Assembly (NCBI GenBank): GCA_019748335.1
Contig: JAIEPP010000545.1
Coordinates: 1-55,362 of the forward strand
Direction of reading: 5' to 3'
Length of the DNA stretch: 55,362 nt
From: Xanthobacteraceae bacterium
Lineage (GTDB): Bacteria > Pseudomonadota > Alphaproteobacteria > Rhizobiales > Xanthobacteraceae
The stretch's first letter is position 1; every line of letters begins with the position of its first letter. Positions 1 through 10,200 of the stretch are shown piece after piece. A program made the translations under genes and the position numbers. A model generated the notes under the pieces. That model made no database searches. It was not told the origin of the DNA and was given only the letters and a program-made list of their open reading frames with translations.

Positions 1-2594
1 CGTTTGCAATAGGTGGCGCTGGCGTTGGCCGGCAGGGCGAAGGCGAGGTCGTCATAGTCGCCGCCAGTGTCCGGCCCAGGCAGCGCCGCGCCGCTGGCGA
101 GGCTGGCCCTCGCCGCGCGGAGATAGCCCGTGATTTCCGTGAGCACCGCCTCGGGATCATCGAGCTGGAGATCGACCGGATCTCGCGGGTAGAGCAGCGA
201 GGCGCTGATGGCGACGTCATCGCCAAGGAGCGCTTTCACCGCAAAGGCATAGAGGCAGCGCTGAAGCTCGCGCCCGCCGTTCAGCCGGATGTTTCCCTGC
301 GGCGTCCGGCCCGTTTTGTAGTCGCGAACCAGCGCACGCTTGCCGTCGCCCGAAATGTCGAGCCGGTCGATATAGCCGGCGATATTGAAGCCGGTATCGG
401 GAATCGTGACCGGCGCGGTCGCATCCCATGGGGCCTCCGCTTCGGATTTCGGTTCTGAGCCGCCGAACGGCACCTCGCCATAGGCGCGTGCGCCCGGCAA
501 GGCGTCGTCCCCATAGGACAGGGCGCGGCCCGCCAGCGCGCGGGCGTCGTCGAGGGTGCGGCCCCAGATAACCGCCGGCGGAACAGGGCGTTCGCTTTCC
601 CAATCGGCGGCGACGGTCTGCGCGGCTCGGGCCACTGCGATTTCGATCATGTCCGTGTCGGCAGATGCGAGCCCACCCCCGATCTCGAGGTCGCGCAAGG
701 CGCGGTCGAGAACCAAGTGGACGAGATCGCCGATTCCGAGCGCGTCGAGCACCAGCGGCTCGGCGCTGCTTTGCGGTTCGCGCCATCCGAACGCATAGAT
801 CCACACGAAAGTGAGCGGATTGCGTAGCAGACGGCGAAGCGAACTGGCCGACTGGGTGCGATCGAGAATGGCGAGAACGAGCGGATGGTCCGCGCGGACG
901 AGCCCGTCATGGGGCGTGATCTCAGTCTGCCGCCAGTCGCGCCAGCAACCTTGCGCGCCGATCGCTTGCGGATCAGCGGCGAATTCCTGTGGCCGCGCCA
1001 TAAGACGGTCGGTTTCGCTGAAGGCGTGGGCCGGCGTCGCGTTGCGGCGGAGGTAGGTTTCGGCGCCATGCCCGGCAAGCAATGGGCTGCGTCCCAGGAG
1101 ACGGCCGTCGCTGTCGCGCCGGGCGCGCGAGAGAACGACAGCGCCAGCCGTCGTGGCGAGGATCGTCTTGAAATCTCGGCGGTCGGCGAGGTTCACCGGA
1201 AGCGGATCGAGGACCGGGGTCGGGATGATGTGATCCGGGATCAAACGGTCCTCGGCGATCCCGCGTGGCCAGCGCGAGGAATTGAGGCCCAGCAGCCGCA
1301 CGAAACGGCGGGGGGATGCCGCGAGCGCGCTGGCCGGCATCCAGGCGACGGAGACGCAGGCTTCCAGTCCGTCGTCCTGTTTCAAGATTTCCAGCGTTGC
1401 GTCGATCGAGGCGGCAGGCCCGGCGAGCAGTGCCTTGCGCCAGATTGCGTGCGCTCGGCCCTTGAGGAAGGCTTCACCGATCTCCGCCGCTGCGTCCGAT
1501 CCTTTCGCCAGAATCTCAACCGCCGAGCGCAGTGTCGGCGCGTGGTTTGCGCCATCGGGCCAGTCGTCTGGCGTCAGCCTGGCCAGTAGGCGGTTCCAGG
1601 CGCTCGGCGTAGAGAGAGGAGCGTCTGTCGGCAGGACGCGCAACCAGCCTTCGGGCAGGGCCTCGAAAGGCCCGCCGTCCCGGCACAGCGCCGCGAGGCG
1701 GCGCAGGCGCGATTGCGACAGGCCGCGAACGACGATGTCGGCCAGCGCTGCGGCCGCCTGGCCCTCGCGCGTGGCGACGGTTCGGACGCCATGAACGAAG
1801 TGCAGGTCGATATTGGCGTCGGCGCGCAGGGCGAGGAAGTGATCATCATAATCTGCGGGCGACGCGGTCGCGAGGGCGATTTCCGAAGGCGATACGCCCG
1901 AGGCGAGGAGGCTTCGCACCCAGCGCATCGCCTCGATGGCCTCGTGATAGGCCGTTGCGGCGCTCACGGCGCGAATTTCCGGCGTGTGTGCCGGCGAGCG
2001 CGATATGGTGACGCCCGTGCTTTCGAGCCATGTGGGGACGCTCCTTGGGCCGGCCGTCCACTGCACGGGGATATGTGCGGTGAGGGCTGCGAGCAGCGGC
2101 CTCCAGCAGGGCGAGAGTTCGGTAAGGCCGACGATCTCAATCGGGCCGAGGACGGTCGGTGCGTGACCGATGCGGGCGATCGCGGCAGTGACGATGTCGA
2201 GAGGCCGCATCATGCCGGGCGGAAGCTGATCGAGGACGGCCGTTTCGAGGCGCGCAATCGCGGCGAGTCGGGGATGAGCGGCCGCGTGTGCGGCAAGGTT
2301 GATGCCCGCGCGCCAGGCTTTGCGGAGCGTATCGACTGCCGCGTCGATCATGCCGGGGAGGATTTTGATGCTCTCCAGTTCTCCCATCTGGGTCGCCGGC
2401 AAGGCCGCCTGAATGGCCGCGCGCAGGTTCTCGTCGTCAATCGGTCGGGCGAAGCCGCCGGCCAGCCGGACGACCGCCTGCTCGAAGGACATGACCTGCA
2501 GTCCGTGACGCGCGTTCCGGGCCGCCGCCAGCCGGCTTTCCCGCATGGCGAGGCGGCCATGAATGACCAGCGTGGATCGACTCGGGATGGTCAT
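1..2594 (-). CDS. PD-(D/E)XK nuclease, AddB/RecB-like (3' end beyond window)
   Basis: I read this frame by hand from an ATG at 2594, preceded by a strong GGAAGGAGAG ribosome site. It stays open for about 864 codons to the window edge, so the C-terminus is missing. Around residues 735-785 it has the nuclease core: a GYIDRLD strand, then VRDYKTG (the D-x-K catalytic strand), then ELQRCLYAF (the Q-xxx-Y motif of RecB-family nucleases). The long N-terminal part looks like the inactivated helicase-like body of AddB/RexB proteins. The segment LRRLLRNPLTFVW aligns with the place where AddB has its first iron-sulfur cysteine, and no cysteine is present there. Family knowledge suggests a DNA-end processing nuclease, often paired with a UvrD/AddA-like helicase, which would lie to the left. 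It is divergent from the defence operon and may be part of the same island. Confidence 0.85.
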   Translation of the reverse strand, partial: MTIPSRSTLVIHGRLAMRESRLAAARNARHGLQVMSFEQAVVRLAGGFARPIDDENLRAAIQAALPATQMGELESIKILPGMIDAAVDTLRKAWRAGINLAAHAAAHPRLAAIARLETAVLDQLPPGMMRPLDIVTAAIARIGHAPTVLGPIEIVGLTELSPCWRPLLAALTAHIPVQWTAGPRSVPTWLESTGVTISRSPAHTPEIRAVSAATAYHEAIEAMRWVRSLLASGVSPSEIALATASPADYDDHFLALRADANIDLHFVHGVRTVATREGQAAAALADIVVRGLSQSRLRRLAALCRDGGPFEALPEGWLRVLPTDAPLSTPSAWNRLLARLTPDDWPDGANHAPTLRSAVEILAKGSDAAAEIGEAFLKGRAHAIWRKALLAGPAASIDATLEILKQDDGLEACVSVAWMPASALAASPRRFVRLLGLNSSRWPRGIAEDRLIPDHIIPTPVLDPLPVNLADRRDFKTILATTAGAVVLSRARRDSDGRLLGRSPLLAGHGAETYLRRNATPAHAFSETDRLMARPQEFAADPQAIGAQGCWRDWRQTEITPHDGLVRADHPLVLAILDRTQSASSLRRLLRNPLTFVWIYAFGWREPQSSAEPLVLDALGIGDLVHLVLDRALRDLEIGGGLASADTDMIEIAVARAAQTVAADWESERPVPPAVIWGRTLDDARALAGRALSYGDDALPGARAYGEVPFGGSEPKSEAEAPWDATAPVTIPDTGFNIAGYIDRLDISGDGKRALVRDYKTGRTPQGNIRLNGGRELQRCLYAFAVKALLGDDVAISASLLYPRDPVDLQLDDPEAVLTEITGYLRAARASLASGAALPGPDTGGDYDDLAFALPANASATYCK

Positions 2595-2719
2595 GGCCGC
2601 TCTCCTTCCGGTTGCTGTATTGCCCGGGCGCGGAGTTATCGCTGGGACCACTGTCGGTTGGCCGGTCATCTCGCGTTTCGAGTTGTGCCGCTGCATGACT
2701 TGCCCCGCCCATGTCCAAT

Positions 2720-2755
2720 CGCCCATTGACGGGCGCCCTTAATGGGAATAATAAT
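2720..2755 (+). promoter_or_regulatory. Candidate promoter and WYL-protein operator for the defence operon
   Basis: In the 221-bp divergent gap there is TTGACG (2726-2731), then 18 bp, then AATAAT (2750-2755), about 60 bp before the WYL start. The -35 region lies in inverted repeats: CCCATT (2722-2727) with AATGGG (2741-2746), and CGCCC (2720-2724) with GGGCG (2731-2735). BrxR/CapW-type WYL regulators are known to repress by binding inverted repeats at their own promoter. The assignment here is inferred from position and symmetry. Confidence 0.45.
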
Positions 2756-2815
2756 TACACGCACTTCATCGTGGTGTCCATATAGTTTTTATCCTCACTT
2801 ACGAAACGGGAAGCA

Positions 2816-3700
2816 ATGGCAGAGGCTGCAACGGCGCTGAAATGGGGGGTGGAGCGCCGACTCGAATTCATCGAGTTCCGGCTGTTCTGGGAGGGCTCGA
2901 TCAACCGCGCCGACCTCGTGGAGGTGTTTGGTGTGTCGGTTCCGCAGGCGTCGAAGGATCTGACGCTCTACCAAGAGCGGGCGCCAGGGAACATGGAATA
3001 TGACACGCGCGCCAAGCGCTACGTCGCGGCCGAGAAGTTCATGCTGCGCTTTCTCGATCCCGACCCTTACGTCTATCTCGCGCAGCTTCGTTCGGTCGCT
3101 GAAGGCGCTGTGCCATCTCATGATTCCTGGATCGCCGCGCTCCCCAGCGCCGACGTCGCACTGACTCCCAGGCGAGACATCGACATAGAGGTTCTGCGCA
3201 AGATGCTCGACGCGAGCCGTGAGGGGCACTCCGTCGAGATCTTCTATCAGTCGATGAACAAGGCGCGGCCGGACCCTATCTGGCGGCGCATCACCCCTCA
3301 TGCCTTCGGCTACGATGGCTTCCGTTGGCATGTCCGGGCCTATTGCCACCTCGAACACAAGTTCAAGGATTTCCTGCTGCCGCGCATTCTGGAGGTAGGT
3401 GCGAAGGGTGAGCCGGGCGAGCCCGGCGAGCGGGATTGGCTCTGGAACAACTATTTCGACGTTATCATAGGTCCGCATCCAGCGCTCACCGCAAGCCAGA
3501 AGAAGGTCGTCGCCAAGGATTATGGGCTCGATTACGGTAACGGCGTGCTGACGGTTCGTTATGCAATGCTCTTCTATGTTTTGAAGCGTCTTGGTTTGCT
3601 TGGTGACGCTGCAAAGCAGAGCGCCCATACCCAGCATATTGTGACAATAAACCGCAAGGAAACTGAAGCCGCACTTGAGAAGGCGGAGTTTCAGCTATGA
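2816..3700 (+). CDS. WYL-domain transcriptional regulator, BrxR/CapW-like
   Basis: This 294-residue protein is the likely regulator of the defence operon. Residues 1-75 form a winged helix-turn-helix (RRLEFIEFRLFWEGSINRAD, VSVPQASKDLTLY). A WYL domain follows at about 125-200, with the RWHVRAYC strand where W-H-V stands for W-Y-L, and then a WCX-like C-terminal domain. Length and domain order match BrxR and CapW, which are dimeric repressors found as the first gene of BREX, CBASS and other defence loci and are thought to sense a ligand through the WYL fold. It starts at ATG 2816 after an AT-rich stretch and a weak GGGAAG site. The next gene begins 22 bp after its stop, so it is probably co-transcribed with it. 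Confidence 0.85.
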   Translation: MAEAATALKWGVERRLEFIEFRLFWEGSINRADLVEVFGVSVPQASKDLTLYQERAPGNMEYDTRAKRYVAAEKFMLRFLDPDPYVYLAQLRSVAEGAVPSHDSWIAALPSADVALTPRRDIDIEVLRKMLDASREGHSVEIFYQSMNKARPDPIWRRITPHAFGYDGFRWHVRAYCHLEHKFKDFLLPRILEVGAKGEPGEPGERDWLWNNYFDVIIGPHPALTASQKKVVAKDYGLDYGNGVLTVRYAMLFYVLKRLGLLGDAAKQSAHTQHIVTINRKETEAALEKAEFQL

Positions 3701-3722
3701 ACGAATCGGGAGGCGCTGACTG

Positions 3723-6700
3723 ATGGGGGCAAGGCTTGAAGAGATAAAGAACGGCGCATCCGTGCGAGGCGTTGCCTCGGCACAGGCCGTGCATGTCATT
3801 TCGGTCGATTGGATCGGCGATCAGGCGGTCAGCGTCGTCTTCCGCGATCACAACGGCGCGGTGGCGGAGGCGGTTCTTTATCGCGACGACGAGCACCGTC
3901 TGGAGATCGAACAGAACGGCCGGCCCTGGTCGTTCGACGCGGACGGTGCGTTGCTGCGTCTGGTGACGGAAGCCAACCGCATCAAGTTGGCGCACTATTT
4001 CGATCCGTATCTCGCCATCCACACCAGCCTGGTCGACCCGCTGCCGCACCAGATCTCTGCCGTTTATGGCGAGATGCTGCCGCGGCAGCCGCTTCGCTTC
4101 CTCCTTGCCGACGATCCCGGCGCCGGCAAGACGATTATGGCCGGGCTATTGATGAAGGAACTGATCGCCCGTAGCGATCTGGAGCGATGCCTCGTTGTCG
4201 CGCCGGGCGGCCTGGTCGAGCAGTGGCAGGACGAACTCGGCCAGAAGTTCAATCTTGAATTCGATATCCTCTCCCGCGACATGATCGAGAACTCGCGGTC
4301 GGGCAATCCGTTCAGCGACCGGGATCGGCTGATCGTCCGTCTCGACGTGCTGGCGCGCAACGAGGAGCTTCAGGAGAAGCTCATGAGCGCGCGCGAATGG
4401 GACCTGATCATCTGCGACGAGGCGCATCGCATGTCGGCCACCTATTTTGGTGGCGAGGTCAAATATACGCGCCGCTATCAGGTCGGTCAGAAGCTCGGCC
4501 AAGTCTGCCGGCATCTGCTGCTGATGTCGGCGACGCCGCACAATGGCAAGGAAGAGGATTTCCAGCTTTTCATGGCGTTGCTCGACGGTGATCGGTTTGA
4601 GGGCCGGTTCCGGGATGGCGTCCACTATGCCGATACCGAAGACATGATGAGGCGGCTGACCAAGGAGGAACTGCTGAAGTTCGATGGCCGGCCGCTCTTC
4701 CCGGAACGGCGGGCGCGCACCGTCAAATATCAGCTCTCGGAAGGGGAGGCCGCGCTCTACACCGCCGTCACCGAATATGTGCGCACTGAGATGAACCGCG
4801 TGCAGCGGTTCGCCGAAGGCGATGGGAAGAAGCGCAATAATGTCGGCTTCGCCTTGCAGATTCTCCAGCGGCGTCTCGCATCGTCGCCGGCCGCCATTTA
4901 CCAGTCCCTCAAGCGACGGCGCGAACGGCTAGAAAACGAGCTGGGTGAGGCGCGCCTTGCCGCCAAGGGCCGCCGGGCGGGCATGGGTGAGCCGGCGATC
5001 AACGCCGATATGCTGCGCAATATCGAGGAATATGGCCAGGAGGAGATCGACGAGCTTGAGGATCTGATCTCGACGGGCGCGACGACGGCCGAGACGGTTG
5101 AGCAGCTCGCGTTGGAAGTTGAGACGCTGAAGGGCCTGGAGACGATGGCGCTCGGCGTGCTGCGCTCCGGCGTGGATACGAAGTGGAGCCAGCTCAATCG
5201 TATCCTCGACGACGATCTCATGATTGATTCCGCCGGCAATCGCCGCAAGCTGATCATCTTCACCGAACCCAAGGACACGTTGCACTACCTGCTCGACAAG
5301 GTGCGGGCGCGGCTTGGAAATCCCGAGGCCGTGGAAGTGATCCACGGCGGGGTGTCGCGCGAAGAGCGACGCAAGGTCGTCGAGCGCTTCATGCAGGATA
5401 AGGACATGCTGGTCCTCATCGCCAACGACGCGGCGGGCGAGGGCGTGAACCTTCAGCGCGGCCACCTCATGGTCAATTACGACTTGCCGTGGAATCCCAA
5501 CAAGATCGAGCAGCGGTTCGGCCGTATCCACCGCATCGGCCAGACCGAGGTTTGTCATCTTTGGAATCTGGTCGCGGCCGACACGCGCGAGGGTGAGGTT
5601 TATGCCCGTCTGCTTGAGAAGCTGGAGGCAGCACGCGAGGCGCTGGGCGGCCGTGTCTATGACGTGCTCGGCGAATTGTTCGACGGCGTGGCGCTCAAGG
5701 ATCTGCTGTTTGAGGCGATCCAGTATGGCGAGAAGGAAGAGGTAAAGGCGCGTCTGTTCCAGCAAGTCGATGGCGCGGTCGATCAGGCACATCTGCTCGA
5801 ATTGTTGCGTCGCCGCGCTCTGACCAACGACACCATGCCGGAGGGCAGGGTCGAGGAGTTGCGGCTTGAAATGGAACGCGCCGACGCACTGCGTCTCCAG
5901 CCGCACCACGTCCAGAGCTTCTTCGTCGAGGCGTTCCAGCATCTGGGCGGTCGCATCAAGCGCCGCGAGGAGGGGCGCTGGGAGATCGCCCATGTGCCTG
6001 TGCGCATCCGCGAGCGGGATCGTCAGATCGGGACCGGCGCGCCGATCCAGACGCAATATGAGCGGATCTGCTTCGAGAAGGACAAGATCAACCAGCAGCC
6101 GGTCGCTGCCTTCGTTTGCCCCGGCCATCCACTGCTCGAAGCTGTCATCAGTCTGATACGCGAACAGTATGAGCAGATCATGCGCCAAGGCGCGATTCTG
6201 GTGGATGATACCGATGCCGGCGATGCGCTGTCGGCGATCTTTCTGCTGGAGCACATCGTCCAGGATGGCCGCGTCACCAGCGCCGGCAAGCCGCATGTGA
6301 TTTCGCAGCGGCTCCAGTTTGCCGCGATCGACAAGGCCGGAAGCACCGTCAACGCCGGTATCGCTCCGCACTTGAACCTGCGCCCTGCCACGGCGGAGGA
6401 GGTCGACAGCGTGCGCGACCTTCTGGACGAGAGCTGGCTGAGCACCGACCTGGAGAAGGCCGCGATCCGGTTTGCGACGGTCGAATTGGCCCAAGGCCAT
6501 GTCGCCGAGGTCAAGGCACGGCGGCTACCGGAGATCGAAAAGGTCGAGCAGGAAGTTCGCGCGCGGCTGAAAAAGGAGATCAATTACTGGGACTCGCGCG
6601 CCTTCGAGCTGAAGGAGGAGGAGCGCGCCGGCAAGAAGACGCGGGTGAACTGGCAGAACGCGCAGCGCAGGGCCGAAGACCTTGCGGAACGTCAGAAGCG

Positions 6701-7238
6701 CCGCATGGACCAGCTTGAGCGGGAGCGTTTCATTTCATCGCAGCCGCCGCGCGTGCGGGGCGGCATGGTAGTCGTCCCGCGCGGCCTGCTGGAGGCACGC
6801 CAATCGCCTGCCGCGTCGCAGGGCGTTCCGAACCACTTCGCCGCGGACTCCGCTGCGCGCCGTGTGATCGAGCTGGCGGCGATGGAAGCCGTCATGGCGG
6901 CTGAGCGTGCGTTGGGGAATCAGCCGGCAGACGTTTCCGCCCAAAAGATCGGCTACGACATCGCTTCGCTCGATCCGAAGTCCGGCCATCTGCGCTTCAT
7001 CGAGGTCAAGGGCCGCATAGACGGCGCGGACAGCGTGATGATCACGCGGCAGGAGGTCATCACCTCCCTGCACGAGCCGGAGAAGTTCATCCTGGCGGTC
7101 GTGTCGGTCAGCGGCGGGTTCGCCCATGAACCGCGCTATGTGCGCGGCGCCCTGGTCGATCGCGAGCCGTCCTTCCTTGAAACCGCGATCCAGTTTGATC
7201 TGCGCCGCTTGCTGGAGCGTGCCGAGGTTCCGCTATGA
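3723..7238 (+). CDS. SNF2-family helicase with C-terminal DUF3883 domain (BrxHII/DrmD-like)
   Basis: This 1171-residue SF2 translocase has every helicase motif visible: Walker A DDPGAGKTIMAG (about 129-140), DEAH box ICDEAHRMSA (about 231), motif III MSATPHNG (about 269), motif V ANDAAGEGVNLQ (about 567-580) and motif VI QRFGRIHRIGQ (about 597-607). The DDPGAGKT variant is usual for the COG0553 subgroup found in defence loci (BrxHII of type-3 BREX, DrmD of DISARM). A predicted coiled coil (about 930-1010) leads to a DUF3883 domain with GYDIASLD then RFIEVKGR (about 1075-1090), a D...E-x-K arrangement like a PD-(D/E)XK fold. The likely role is DNA translocation in phage sensing or restriction, and the C-terminal domain could bind or cut DNA. 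It starts with a GGGAGG site and overlaps the next gene by 4 bp. Confidence 0.88.
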   Translation: MGARLEEIKNGASVRGVASAQAVHVISVDWIGDQAVSVVFRDHNGAVAEAVLYRDDEHRLEIEQNGRPWSFDADGALLRLVTEANRIKLAHYFDPYLAIHTSLVDPLPHQISAVYGEMLPRQPLRFLLADDPGAGKTIMAGLLMKELIARSDLERCLVVAPGGLVEQWQDELGQKFNLEFDILSRDMIENSRSGNPFSDRDRLIVRLDVLARNEELQEKLMSAREWDLIICDEAHRMSATYFGGEVKYTRRYQVGQKLGQVCRHLLLMSATPHNGKEEDFQLFMALLDGDRFEGRFRDGVHYADTEDMMRRLTKEELLKFDGRPLFPERRARTVKYQLSEGEAALYTAVTEYVRTEMNRVQRFAEGDGKKRNNVGFALQILQRRLASSPAAIYQSLKRRRERLENELGEARLAAKGRRAGMGEPAINADMLRNIEEYGQEEIDELEDLISTGATTAETVEQLALEVETLKGLETMALGVLRSGVDTKWSQLNRILDDDLMIDSAGNRRKLIIFTEPKDTLHYLLDKVRARLGNPEAVEVIHGGVSREERRKVVERFMQDKDMLVLIANDAAGEGVNLQRGHLMVNYDLPWNPNKIEQRFGRIHRIGQTEVCHLWNLVAADTREGEVYARLLEKLEAAREALGGRVYDVLGELFDGVALKDLLFEAIQYGEKEEVKARLFQQVDGAVDQAHLLELLRRRALTNDTMPEGRVEELRLEMERADALRLQPHHVQSFFVEAFQHLGGRIKRREEGRWEIAHVPVRIRERDRQIGTGAPIQTQYERICFEKDKINQQPVAAFVCPGHPLLEAVISLIREQYEQIMRQGAILVDDTDAGDALSAIFLLEHIVQDGRVTSAGKPHVISQRLQFAAIDKAGSTVNAGIAPHLNLRPATAEEVDSVRDLLDESWLSTDLEKAAIRFATVELAQGHVAEVKARRLPEIEKVEQEVRARLKKEINYWDSRAFELKEEERAGKKTRVNWQNAQRRAEDLAERQKRRMDQLERERFISSQPPRVRGGMVVVPRGLLEARQSPAASQGVPNHFAADSAARRVIELAAMEAVMAAERALGNQPADVSAQKIGYDIASLDPKSGHLRFIEVKGRIDGADSVMITRQEVITSLHEPEKFILAVVSVSGGFAHEPRYVRGALVDREPSFLETAIQFDLRRLLERAEVPL

Positions 7239-10200
7239 CGGCGGCTCTTCATGTGGCGGCAACCTCGGTGGGTTGGCCTGATTACTTCGAGCAAATCCAG
7301 GAGCGTGCCAGCAAGCGATGGGATCAGCTTGAGGCCGACCCGGAGCTTGCCGGCCCTTGGCACCAGCTCTTCAAGCAGGTGCAGAGCCCGCGGCATATCC
7401 TATCCGAGTTGCTCCAGAACGCCGACGACGCCGGCGCCAGTGAAGCGCGTGTGTCGATCGAGAACGACCGCTTTGTGTTCGAACATAACGGCGAGGACTT
7501 CGTCGAGGCTCACTTCGCGTCGATTTGCCGCTTCGGCTATTCCAACAAGCGCGCGCTTCACACGATCGGGTTTCGGGGAATCGGGTTTAAGAGCACGTTC
7601 AGCCTGGGTGATCGTGTCGAGCTTTTCACGCCGACGCTGGCGGTCGCCTTCGAGCGCGCGCGATTCACGCAGCCGCATTGGATCGACAGCCATGATCTGA
7701 CGTCGGGGACGACGCGCGTCGAAGTGGCGATTGCCGACGCGCTGCTGCGTCGTGAGGTGGAGAAAAACCTTGAAGAATGGCTGAAGAGCCCTGTTTCACT
7801 CCTCTTTTTCAAGAAAATCCGCCGCCTTCGGGTCGGCGACAATGAAGTGCATTGGCAGAGCCTCGGTCCCGGCCCCATCGCCGAGAGCGAGTGGATGGCC
7901 TTGGATGAGAAAGCGGACAGCCCCTTTCTGTTGGTGCGGTCGGGCGAGGAAGCCTTCCCGGCCGAAGCGCTCGATGAGATCCGCAATGAACGGATGCTGG
8001 GGGCCGAGGATAGTGGTGATTTCCCGCCCTGCCGGGTGGAGATCGTGCTGGGCGCGAAGGGCCGACTCTATGTCGTGCTGCCGACCGGCGTTGAAACAAC
8101 GCTGCCTTTCGCCTGCAACGCACCTTTCATCCAGGACCCGGCGCGTCTCAAGATCAAAGACCCGGAGACCTCGCCGACCAATCGCTGGCTCTTGAACCGG
8201 GCCGGCGAGTTAGCCGCCAGCGCTATGATGGAATGGCTGGGGCAGACCAAGACCGGCCCGCAAGATCGGGCGGCCGCCTATGGCCTACTGCCGGATGTCG
8301 ATCGAGAAGCGGCCACGCTCGAAGGAGCGTGCGGCGCGATCGTCGAACTGGCGTTTGACGCGGCCGTCGAAGGCAGGTTGATCCTCCTGACCGAGGAGGG
8401 GCGACTGGTCGAGGCGAAGGCTGCGATCACCGTCCCCCGGCCGATTTTCGACATCTGGCCGGCTGACCAGGCCATGGCATTGCTCGACGCCAACTCCCGG
8501 CCGGCGCTGTGCCAGCATGTATCGGCCAAGAACCGGACCAAGCTCGTTCACTGGGGTCTGGTCGAGGAGTTCTCCAAGTCCGATTTGCTTGAGCGTTTGC
8601 GCAGCAATCATCTGCCGCGACCCGCGACCTGGCGACACCTATTGAACTTGTGGGTCTATATCGCGCCCGAGGTTACGGGCTGGCAGTGTCACGATGCGGA
8701 CGCCCTCCGGATCGTGCCGGTGCAGGGTAAGGAGGTGCTCTACGCGGCATCGGAGATCGTGCGGCTAGGCGAGAAGAAGCTGCTTCAGTCGGAAGCGGAT
8801 TGGGAGTTTCTCGCCAGCCATCTGATCGTCCTCAATCAGAACTGGCCCCGGTTTCTTGCCGAGCAGCGCCGCGACAAGGTGGAGAGCGAAAGCCACAACG
8901 ATCCCGTTGAGGCGGCCTTCGCGGTGCTGGAGGAGATCGGCCTCGACGGGACGAGCGACGTCAACGCCGTGATCGAGCGGGTCGCCGCCGATTATTTCAG
9001 CTCCGGTCAGCCGAAGCTCGCCGAGTGTGTCCAGCTTGCCCAAATCGCGGCCAAGCTGGGCGTCACGATCGGCGACGCCTTCCGGTATGCCTGCGCCGAC
9101 CTGAAGCTGCGGCCGATCGGCAAGGACGTGTTGTTCGACGAGAATGGCGCGCTGGAGGAGTTGCTGCCGGAGTCCGTCCGAAAGACGCAGCTCCTGCACG
9201 GCGACTATGTGGCGAGCTTCAATTCCTGCACCAGGGAGGATTGGCTTCGCTGGGTGTCGTCTGGCCGTTCGGGGCTTCAGACGATGGCGCCGCTGGCGCA
9301 GAAGCGGCAGAGCCTTTACGGGCGACAGCAACTTACAGCGGAGGCGCAAGCGCGTGGAGCGCGCAGCGCGCTCTATTATCCTTATGTCACCAACCAGTTC
9401 GTCATTGAGGACTGGGACTTTCCCTCGGACTATTGGCGGCATTGGGAGAGTCTGTCGAAGACTGACGCAGGTATCTGGGCGAAGATCGTCGGCAAGATCC
9501 TGGATCAACGTGATACTTATTGGTCGCGGGCCGTCAGCGCTCGCCTTTCGCAGGTGGCGACCACGGGGTCCACGCGATCGGTCTCATCAGAACGGCTGCT
9601 CCCAGACTGGCTGCTGAAGCTGCGGGCCAAACCCTGCCTTCCCGACACACGCAACATGATGCAGCTCCCGGCGGATCTGGTGCGCAGGACGCCGGAGACG
9701 GAGGCGTTGATCGACGTCGAGCCCTTTGTGCATGGGCTGCTCGATCGCGAAACCACCCGCCCGTTGCTCGACCTTCTTGGGGTTCGCAGCACGCCGAGCG
9801 GTCCCGGACGTTTGCTCGACCGGCTGCGCGCCCTGGCGAAATCGGACAAGGCTCCGGCCCATGAGGTCGAGAAGTGGTATCGTCGCCTGGATCAGATGCT
9901 CGACGGATGCTCGACCGCCGCCGCGCAGGACATCAGAAACGCCTTCAAGGCGGAGAAATTGATCCTCGCCCAGGACGGGACGTGGTTGACGTCCGGCGGC
10001 GTGTTCCTGGCGGGGGACGAGGAGGATGTTCCCGGCGCGGCGGTCGTGCGCGCGTCAGTGCTCGATCTCAGCCTCTGGCATCGTATCGGTGTTGCGGATC
10101 GCCCTTCTGCGGACCTGGCGTTGCAATGGCTGGGCACTCTGGTTTCGGGGAAAGCGCTGTCGGCCGACGACGCCCGGCGTGTTCGCACCTTGCTGGTCCG

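Noticed and set aside
1713..2729. Plus-strand frame of 338 codons opposite the nuclease
   Set aside because: The minus-strand frame is open for more than 860 codons and carries nuclease motifs. The plus frame has none and would read into the divergent promoter.
4929..6500. Minus-strand frame of 523 codons within the SNF2 gene
   Set aside because: It has no family resemblance, and the helicase motifs on the other strand are complete.
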